A stretch of DNA of 7,155 nt from Bryobacterales bacterium (GTDB lineage: Bacteria; Acidobacteriota; Terriglobia; Bryobacterales; Bryobacteraceae): positions 175-7,329 of the forward strand of contig PKYZ01000198.1 of NCBI GenBank assembly GCA_003132865.1. Reading direction: 5' to 3'. The notes under the pieces are model-generated. The model ran no database searches. It was not told the origin of the DNA and was given only the letters and a program-made list of their open reading frames with translations. Positions 1 to 7,155 of this stretch are shown here, one piece after another; position 1 is the first letter of the stretch; each line of letters opens with the position of its first letter. Position numbers and translations under genes: made by a program.

Positions 1-154
1 CGGACGGGAAGCGGGCGGTTTCCGCGTCATGGGACAGAACGCTCAGGTTGTGGGATCTGGCGACCGGCCACGCGCTTCGAACGCTGGAAGGCCACTTTGG
101 TGTCGTCTATGGCGTGGCGGTGACGCCGGATGGAAAGCGGGCGGTTTCCGCGTC
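1..154 (+). repeat. Near-identical WD40 blade segments, 126-bp period
   Basis: Bases 1-28 and 127-154 match at 26 of 28 positions, exactly 126 bases (42 codons) apart, which is the usual length of one WD40 blade. The two differences, at bases 5 and 8, are synonymous. The flanking parts of the blades differ clearly in DNA. This suggests recent blade duplication or gene conversion inside the propeller. Only two copies are visible because the gene is cut by the window edge. Confidence 0.7.
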
Positions 155-314
155 TCGCGACCACACCCTGAAGGTGTGGAACCTGGAGAACGGCCTCCCC
201 ATCGCCACATTCCATTGCGACGCATACGCTATTTGCTGCATGTTCGTGGACAACCACAGGATCGTTGCGGGCGATTACAGCGGCCGCGTGCACCTTCTCG
301 TGCTCGAAGAGTAA
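3..314 (+). CDS. WD40-repeat protein, C-terminal part only (5' end outside window)
   Basis: The frame is open from the left edge and gives 103 residues before the TAA at 312-314. It reads as the end of a WD40 beta-propeller. The tail of one blade (DGKRAVSAS.DRTLRLWDL) is followed by a complete blade from about residue 24 (GH dipeptide, TPDGKRAVSASRDHTLKVWNL), then a more degenerate last blade ending AGDYSGRVHLLVLEE. WD40 propellers are protein-interaction or ligand-sensing scaffolds. In bacteria of this type they often form the C-terminal sensor half of STAND NTPases that carry an N-terminal effector such as TIR. The next gene starts only 5 bases downstream and encodes a TIR-NTPase head, so the two may be neighbouring members of one family; this is inference. 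The N-terminal architecture of this protein cannot be seen. Confidence 0.88.
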   Translation, partial: DGKRAVSASWDRTLRLWDLATGHALRTLEGHFGVVYGVAVTPDGKRAVSASRDHTLKVWNLENGLPIATFHCDAYAICCMFVDNHRIVAGDYSGRVHLLVLEE

Positions 315-319
315 ACCCC

Positions 320-1031
320 ATGCGAATCTTCCTGAGCTACGGTCACGACGAGCACACCCCCCTCGCCCAACGCCTGAAATCCGACCTCGAACGCCGCAAC
401 CACCAAGTCTGGTTCGACCAAGCCCGCCTCACCCCCGGCACCGACTGGGAACGCTCCATCGAAGAAGGCCTCGACTGGGTCTCCGCCGCCCCCGGCAAAT
501 TCCTCATGCTGCTGACTCCGCACTCCGTCCGCCGCCCCGACGGCTACTGCCTCAACGAACTCGCCCGCGCCTGCGCCCGTCAACTGCCCATCATTCCCCT
601 GATGGTCTCGACCGTGGAGCCGCCGCTCTCCATCTGCCGCATCCAGTACCTCGATTTCCGCGATTGCGTCCCGGCCGACCAACACGAGCCCCGCTACGCC
701 GCCCAATTCGACAAGCTGCTGGACTCGATCGACCATGATCGCCTGGATTTCGAAGGCGTGCAGGCGCGCCTCCAGCGCTCTCTGCCGCCCATCGAGTACG
801 ACGAGGATCCCGTCACCTGCCTCGATTCACGGGCCGCGAATGGGTCATGCAGGAAGTCGTCGCCTGGCTCGCCAGCCCCCGGCGCGTGCTCTGGATCACG
901 GGCGAGGCGGGCATCGGGAAGTCGGCGCTGGCCGCCTGGCTGTGCGATCGCGCCCCGAAATCGCCGGCGACGAAGGCGGCCGCGTATACATCCTCTCCCT
1001 GGAGGAGAATTTCCCCCCACCCAGCCACTAA
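320..1031 (+). pseudogene. Frameshifted, truncated TIR domain-STAND P-loop NTPase
   Basis: The ATG at 320 is 5 bases after the WD40 stop, with a weak GAAGAG site at 306-311. Residues 1-135 form a TIR domain: box 1 FLSYGHDE (4-11), VWFDQARLTPGTDW (30-43), and GYCLNELARA (75-84). Glu80 (codon 557-559) sits where bacterial TIR NADases have their catalytic glutamate. After about base 810 homology moves to the frame starting at 811 (RHLPRFTGREW, then the Walker A loop GEAGIGKS at 901-924). Near 950-955 it moves again to the frame reading PEIAGDEGG, which stops at 1031. Each shift fits loss of one base. Walker B, the rest of the NTPase and any sensor domain are absent. Without correction, the TIR frame runs on as Pro/Arg-rich nonsense to 1279 (319 residues). 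In this family TIR typically acts as an effector, cleaving NAD or signalling, with NTPase oligomerisation as the switch. Here the gene looks broken, although a free TIR domain could still be made. Confidence 0.72.
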
Positions 1032-1200
1032 CAATCCAGGGGCATCCCCCGCCACACTATACGCGCGCCCGACCGAACCACACCAAATTGGCTGCTTTCC
1101 GGAAATTCCCCGGCGCCAGTGGCCGGACGTGCAGCAGGCGCCCTTATTATCAGCATCATAGGCTTTGTTCGTCAAACGCGGAACCGCCGTGCCGACACAC

Positions 1201-1218
1201 AATGTTACAGAATGTTAC
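1201..1218 (+). repeat. Two direct copies of AATGTTAC, 10-bp period
   Basis: AATGTTAC occurs at 1201-1208 and 1211-1218, so the copies lie one helical turn apart. This geometry suits adjacent binding of regulator subunits, but the site is about 350 bases before the next start codon and may be chance. No regulator can be named. Confidence 0.3.
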
Positions 1219-1340
1219 GCAAAACTCGCCCCTGTTTTTCATCCCCATGGGTGGCCAGCGCCCCGGCCATCCTAACTAAATTTGTCTGCTCAAATTCGCT
1301 ACAACCCCCCCACCCCCCCAATACAGCCCCGACCGATGCA

Positions 1341-1370
1341 CAATTCCGCCCAATGCCGCCCAACAACCCA
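1341..1370 (+). repeat. Three degenerate 10-base tandem units
   Basis: The units are CAATTCCGCC, CAATGCCGCC and CAACAACCCA, directly abutting. The first two differ at one position; the third keeps only the CAA start and a C-rich end. They lie about 200 bases before the kinase 1 start. They may be slippage products in the C-rich gap or weak operator half-sites. Confidence 0.3.
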
Positions 1371-1504
1371 TGAAAATTACCGACCGAACCCAAAAAATGG
1401 GGGCATGAATACCCCGAAAGTTTTAGAACTATTAGTACCAATTCTCAACTTCCGATAGTATTGCCCTTACGCCCGACAACGGCCCAAGATGGTCGCAAGG
1501 CGAT

Positions 1505-1566
1505 ATGCGGCCACGATCACCAACGGCCAGCCGTTTCGCGCCGATAAGACCGCATAGAGCCATGTA

Positions 1567-1567
<1 letters not shown>
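1505..1567 (+). other. Possible 20-codon leader reading frame touching kinase 1 start
   Basis: An ATG at 1505 opens a 20-residue frame rich in Arg and Pro (starting MRPRSPTASR). It ends at the TAA at 1565-1567, whose last base is the first base of the kinase 1 ATG (TAATG overlap). An AAGG lies at 1497-1500, only 4 bases from the ATG, which is closer than ideal. The last sense codon before the TAA is itself an ATG, giving an ATGTAATG string. If translated, the frame could feed ribosomes to kinase 1, which has only a weak site of its own (AGAG, 1556-1559). The frame is short and may be chance. Confidence 0.22.
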
Positions 1568-4158
<2,591 letters not shown>

Positions 4159-4183
4159 GTGCCCATGAATAACTGTTGTGGGC

Positions 4184-4251
4184 CAGACCTCAAGGTCTGC
4201 GCGGGTCCTCCAGGACCCGCCCCGCAGCACAGGCCGGCGTGGACGTCGGCC
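4184..4251 (+). repeat. Cluster of three consecutive hairpins between the kinase genes
   Basis: Three perfect or near-perfect stem-loops with four-base loops follow each other. CAGACC/GGTCTG (4184-4199) has loop TCAA. GCGGGTCC/GGACCCGC (4201-4220) has loop TCCA. GGCCGGCG/CGTCGGCC (4232-4251) has loop TGGA and one G-T pair. No T-run follows any stem, so this is not a standard intrinsic terminator. Its compact multi-hairpin form between genes resembles REP-type interspersed palindromes, which are typically multicopy; copy number cannot be judged from one window. In the mRNA it could protect one cistron from decay or dampen read-through into kinase 2. Confidence 0.75.
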
Positions 4252-4279
4252 GTCCGCGCTGGAGTCCTGCCCCGCGATT

Positions 4280-4291
4280 AAGGAAAAAGGG
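4280..4291 (+). promoter_or_regulatory. Ribosome binding site of kinase 2
   Basis: The purine tract AAGGAAAAAGGG lies just before the ATG at 4297. Its AAGGA (4280-4284) is 12 bases from the start and its GGG (4289-4291) is 5 bases away. It is clearly stronger than the site before kinase 1 and supports the start at 4297. Its own good site suggests that kinase 2 can be translated independently of kinase 1. Confidence 0.6.
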
Positions 4292-4296
4292 ACTAA

Positions 4297-6750
4297 ATGT
4301 TTCCACAATTTCAACGCGTCGTCACTCTTTCGGTGATGAGCATACTGGTCGGCCTGTTCACCTGGATCTACGTGCGCGACCGCCAGCTGCGGGCCCGCCT
4401 GTGGATGATCGGCTGGGCCTCGATCGTCGCACACTTCGCCGCCATGCTGCTGTTCAGCTTCAGCCTGATCCCATCGCGGCTGGCGGATTGGTCGGCCTAC
4501 TCCACCCTGGTCGCCGCCGCCTCCGCCTTCTTTCTTTCGGTCTGCCGGACACGCGGCACACCTCTGGGCCGTGTCCTGTTTTGGGCCGCCATCGTGGCGC
4601 CGGCGGTGGCTTATTGGACCTGTATGGTCTTCGAGGTGCAAAACCCGGAGGTGTACCGCGCTCTGCTGGCGGTAGCGCTCGGTGCGGGCGTATGGCTCGC
4701 CCTGCGCGAGTCCCAGCAGTCGCCAGGCAGTCTGGCAGCCTGGTTTGCAGTGGCCATCGCGCCGGGGCTGTGGGCCGCCTGGCGCGCCTCCACCCATGTG
4801 GAGAGTGGGATGGATTTCCTCCTCTTTGAAGGCTTCGCCATCACGGGTTGGCGCTACTGGAGATACTTCCGCCGCTTGACTCCGGGTGTCTTGCTCACGT
4901 CGCTCTCCTTTCTGGCCTGGGGACTGGTCTTCCCGGTGGCTGAAATCTGCGCCGCCCTGCACATCGACATTCCCGGCGATCACGTAGTTTGGGATCTCCC
5001 CAAATACTTCGTGGCTTTCGGCATGATCATGACGCTGTTCGAGAACCAGACCGAAATCCTGCAGGTCGAAATCGCCATGCGCAAGCGCGCGGAAGAGACT
5101 GCCCAAGCCGCCAATGAAGCCAAAGGCATCTTGATGGCCTCCGTCAGTTTTGCCGCGCGGCGGATTCTGAGCGCGGCCGGCTGGGAGACGGTAATCACCG
5201 AAACGCTGTCCGAGATTGGCGTCGCTGCGCGCGTGAGCCGCGCCTACGTTGCGCAAGTTCATCCCGCGGAACCGGGACTGGTGAGCGCCATCCTGCACGA
5301 ATGGACCGAGCCTTCGCTCGACCGCCGAACCGGCGGGTTCCGCCAAACGCGCCTGGCATGGGCCGGGACGGAGTGGAACGCCCGCGCCGCCAGTCTGCAC
5401 CGCGGCGATGCAGTATCGATCAATGCCTCACATGCGAACGCCGCGCCTGCGGATGAAAATGCGCCGAAGTCGGCAATTCTGGTTCCTATAGAAGTGGCGG
5501 GAAGCTGGTTCGGCTTCCTCGGATTTGAAGATCACCGGCGCGAGCGCGAGTGGAGCGATGCCGAGCGGGATGGCTTCCGGTCGGCCGCGCGCATGTTGGG
5601 AGCCTCCATGACGCGCCAACGGGCTCAGGAGTACGTGGATAATATTCTGCGCTCCATGGAGGAATCCCTGCTGGTCACCGATACGGAGTTGCAGATCCGT
5701 CGCGTCAACCCCAGCACTTCGCGATTGCTCGGCTACAGCGAAGAAGAGTTGATCGGCCGGCCCGCCGGACAGGTCATTCTGGAGCGCGAAGCCCCCGCGC
5801 GGCCGAGCGCCGTCGAGCGAACCTATCGCACCAAGACCGGCCGTCTGATCCCCGTGCTGTTCTCGTCGGCCGAAATGCGCGACGGGTCGGGCATGCTGGA
5901 AGTCTACGTCTGGCTGGCCCAGGATATGACCGAACTGAAGCGCGTGCAAGGGGAACTGGTCCGCGCCAAAGACGCAGCCGAGGAAGCCAACCGCGCCAAG
6001 AGCGCCTTCCTGGCGAACATGAGCCATGAGCTCCGCACGCCGCTGAATGCGGTCATCGGTTATAGCGAGATGCTGCAGGAGGTGGCCGGCGATCGCGGGC
6101 ATCAGGACCTGCTGCCGGATCTCGGCAAAATCCGGTGGGCCGGCAAGCATTTGCTGGGCTTGATCAACGATGTCCTCGATCTTTCGAAGATCGAAGCGGG
6201 AAAGGTGGAGCTGTCGGTTGAGAGCCTCGACGTGTTGCCGCTGATTGACGACGCCGTCAGCGCCATCCGCCCGCTGCTGGAAAATAATGGCAACCGGCTG
6301 GAAGTGGCGTGCGCCGAGCCGCTGGGCGCCATGCTGGGCGACCAGACTCGCGTGCGTCAGGTACTGTTCAACCTGCTGAGCAACGCCTGCAAGTTCACCG
6401 AAAACGGTCTGATCCGTCTGGAGGCCAAGCGCACCCGGCGCAAAGGCTCGGACTGGGTGGAGTTCCGGGTGACGGACACCGGTATCGGCATGAGCGCGGA
6501 GCAGTTGGACAGGCTATACCGCCCGTTCATGCAGGCCGATGCATCCACCACGCGGAAATACGGCGGGACGGGCTTGGGATTGGCGATCAGCCGCGAGTTC
6601 TGCCAGATGATGGGCGGCTCTCTGAGCGCGGAGAGCGAATTGGGCAAGGGGTCGGCGTTCACCGTCCGGCTGCCCGGCCATCCGGCTGCGCCAGCGGCGC
6701 TCGCGACCGCCACCGGCGGGATCGCGGAGAGGCAGCCCGTGCATGCCTAG
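4297..6750 (+). CDS. Sensor histidine kinase 2: multi-pass membrane sensor, GAF, PAS, HisKA, HATPase
   Basis: This 817-residue histidine kinase has a membrane-embedded N-terminus. Hydrophobic segments lie near residues 7-27, 36-58, 65-83, 92-112, 119-136, 145-162, 197-220 and 235-249, so about eight helices, with short loops and no large periplasmic domain. A coiled linker (250-275) leads to a GAF-like domain (about 283-437, with strands AILVPIEVAGSWFGFLGFED at 393-412), then a PAS domain (about 442-550, with LLGYSEEELIGR). HisKA carries the phospho-acceptor His577 in MSHELRTPLN. HATPase has the N box (N692, N696), DTGIGM (727-732) and GGTGLGL (756-762). No key residue is missing and no receiver is fused. 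The last 25 residues are Ala-rich and unstructured-looking. The gene overlaps the following response regulator by 8 bases, pointing to translational coupling and partnership. The membrane region is not assigned to a named sensor family, and the signal is unknown. Confidence 0.92.
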   Translation: MFPQFQRVVTLSVMSILVGLFTWIYVRDRQLRARLWMIGWASIVAHFAAMLLFSFSLIPSRLADWSAYSTLVAAASAFFLSVCRTRGTPLGRVLFWAAIVAPAVAYWTCMVFEVQNPEVYRALLAVALGAGVWLALRESQQSPGSLAAWFAVAIAPGLWAAWRASTHVESGMDFLLFEGFAITGWRYWRYFRRLTPGVLLTSLSFLAWGLVFPVAEICAALHIDIPGDHVVWDLPKYFVAFGMIMTLFENQTEILQVEIAMRKRAEETAQAANEAKGILMASVSFAARRILSAAGWETVITETLSEIGVAARVSRAYVAQVHPAEPGLVSAILHEWTEPSLDRRTGGFRQTRLAWAGTEWNARAASLHRGDAVSINASHANAAPADENAPKSAILVPIEVAGSWFGFLGFEDHRREREWSDAERDGFRSAARMLGASMTRQRAQEYVDNILRSMEESLLVTDTELQIRRVNPSTSRLLGYSEEELIGRPAGQVILEREAPARPSAVERTYRTKTGRLIPVLFSSAEMRDGSGMLEVYVWLAQDMTELKRVQGELVRAKDAAEEANRAKSAFLANMSHELRTPLNAVIGYSEMLQEVAGDRGHQDLLPDLGKIRWAGKHLLGLINDVLDLSKIEAGKVELSVESLDVLPLIDDAVSAIRPLLENNGNRLEVACAEPLGAMLGDQTRVRQVLFNLLSNACKFTENGLIRLEAKRTRRKGSDWVEFRVTDTGIGMSAEQLDRLYRPFMQADASTTRKYGGTGLGLAISREFCQMMGGSLSAESELGKGSAFTVRLPGHPAAPAALATATGGIAERQPVHA

Positions 6751-7155
6751 AATCCTGGTCGTCGAAGACAACGAATCGAGCCGCGACATGCTCGCCCGGC
6801 GCCTTTCGCGCCGTGGATACCAGGTGATCTCGGCGGCCGATGGCAAGCGCGGGATTGCCATGGCGCACGATCAATCCCCGGATCTGATCGTGATGGACAT
6901 GAGTCTGCCCGAGATCGACGGCTGGGAGGCCACGCGCCGCTTGAAGGCGGACCCGGCCACCCGCGCGATCCCTATCGTCGCCCTCACCGCGCATGCCATG
7001 GCCAGCGACCGGAAGAAAGCCATGGACGCCGGTTGTGACGACTACTATACCAAGCCGGTGGATTTCGAGAGTCTGGTGCGCGGCCTGGAGACGTTTCTGG
7101 AAACCCGCAACCGCCGCGCGCAGACCGGTAATATCGTGCCTGCAAGCATGGGCCG
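6743..7155 (+). CDS. CheY/DivK-like response regulator receiver (3' end outside window)
   Basis: The ATG at 6743 lies inside the last codons of kinase 2 (stop 6748-6750), and the frame stays open to the right edge, giving 137 residues. It is a complete receiver domain: acidic pocket E8/D9 in ILVVEDN, phospho-acceptor D52 in LIVMDMSLPEIDGWE, T82 in VALTAHAM, and K104 in YYTKPVD. The combination MDMSLP..DGWEATR with TAHAM and the C-terminal TKPV is the usual look of stand-alone DivK-type receivers that accept phosphate from HisKA kinases without a receiver of their own. Residues after about 122 (TRNRRAQTGN) could be a short tail or a linker to an output domain beyond the window, so single-domain status is undecided. 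The 8-base overlap implies co-translation with kinase 2, its likely phosphodonor; kinase 1 may also feed it. No DNA-binding domain is visible. Confidence 0.92.
   Translation, partial: MPRILVVEDNESSRDMLARRLSRRGYQVISAADGKRGIAMAHDQSPDLIVMDMSLPEIDGWEATRRLKADPATRAIPIVALTAHAMASDRKKAMDAGCDDYYTKPVDFESLVRGLETFLETRNRRAQTGNIVPASMG

Larger units (their letters stand above)
1032..1566 (+). other. 535-base gap without a convincing gene
   Basis: No reading frame here resembles a known protein on either strand. The + strand is C-rich up to about 1380, including two runs of seven C at 1305-1311 and 1313-1319, and a more AT-rich patch follows at about 1370-1470. A promoter for the kinase genes is expected in the second half. 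However, the best -10-like match (TAGTAT, 1456-1461) has no credible -35 at normal spacing, so no promoter is called. The gap also holds an AATGTTAC direct repeat (1201-1218), three 10-base units (1341-1370) and a small reading frame touching the next gene. It is probably decayed remains of the preceding gene plus the regulatory leader of the kinase operon; this is inference. Confidence 0.5.

Noticed and set aside
1096..1105. Perfect 10-base palindrome TTTCCGGAAA as an operator
   Set aside because: It is a single short palindrome in a decayed region about 460 bases from the next gene, with no second copy or promoter nearby.
811..1279. Continuation of the TIR frame as a normal C-terminal domain
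   Set aside because: The residues are Pro/Arg/Ser-rich nonsense, whereas the neighbouring frame encodes a clear Walker A loop at 901-924. A frameshift explains this better.
1433..1461. Sigma-70-type promoter for kinase 1
   Set aside because: TAGTAT matches only four of six -10 positions and no acceptable -35 lies 16-18 bases upstream.
4184..4220. Intrinsic terminator after kinase 1
   Set aside because: The stems are strong, but neither is followed by a run of T; the downstream sequence is GC-rich.
5428..6150. 240-codon minus-strand frame opposite the kinase 2 GAF/PAS region
   Set aside because: Same reason: the plus-strand protein is clearly the real one and the antisense product has no family features.

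Overview
The window looks like chromosomal DNA from a GC-rich soil-type bacterium, most plausibly an acidobacterium of the Solibacter/Bryobacter type. This is an inference from three things: TIR/P-loop NTPase and WD40 remnants side by side, large membrane sensor kinases, and a palindromic repeat between genes. No rRNA or other marker is present, so Planctomycetes or Verrucomicrobia are not excluded. All supported genes lie on the + strand.

Layout. (1) Bases 3-314 are the C-terminal end of a WD40 beta-propeller protein whose start lies outside the window. (2) Five bases later, 320-1031 is a decayed gene. It has an intact N-terminal TIR domain, then the start of a STAND-type P-loop NTPase that can be followed only by changing frame twice; homology then stops. 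(3) Bases 1032-1566 hold no convincing gene. They contain short 10-bp-period repeats, C-runs and a small leader reading frame that abuts the next gene. (4) Bases 1567-4158 encode sensor histidine kinase 1: signal peptide, periplasmic sensor made of a duplicated two-domain unit, one membrane segment, PAS, HisKA and HATPase. (5) Bases 4159-4296 hold three consecutive hairpins and a good ribosome binding site. (6) Bases 4297-6750 encode sensor histidine kinase 2: a multi-pass membrane N-terminus, GAF, PAS, HisKA and HATPase. (7) From 6743 to the right edge is a receiver-domain response regulator, overlapping the kinase 2 stop by 8 bases.

How the genes fit together. The two kinases have almost the same catalytic core (also similar in DNA) joined to unrelated sensors: one periplasmic and soluble-looking, one buried in the membrane with a cytoplasmic GAF domain. 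Neither carries its own receiver, and a receiver gene follows directly. The simplest model is a branched two-component pathway in which two inputs converge on one response regulator. That is inferred from gene order and core similarity, not shown. The TIR/NTPase/WD40 fragments on the left resemble remains of tandem TIR-STAND-WD40 genes and look functionally unrelated to the kinase cluster.
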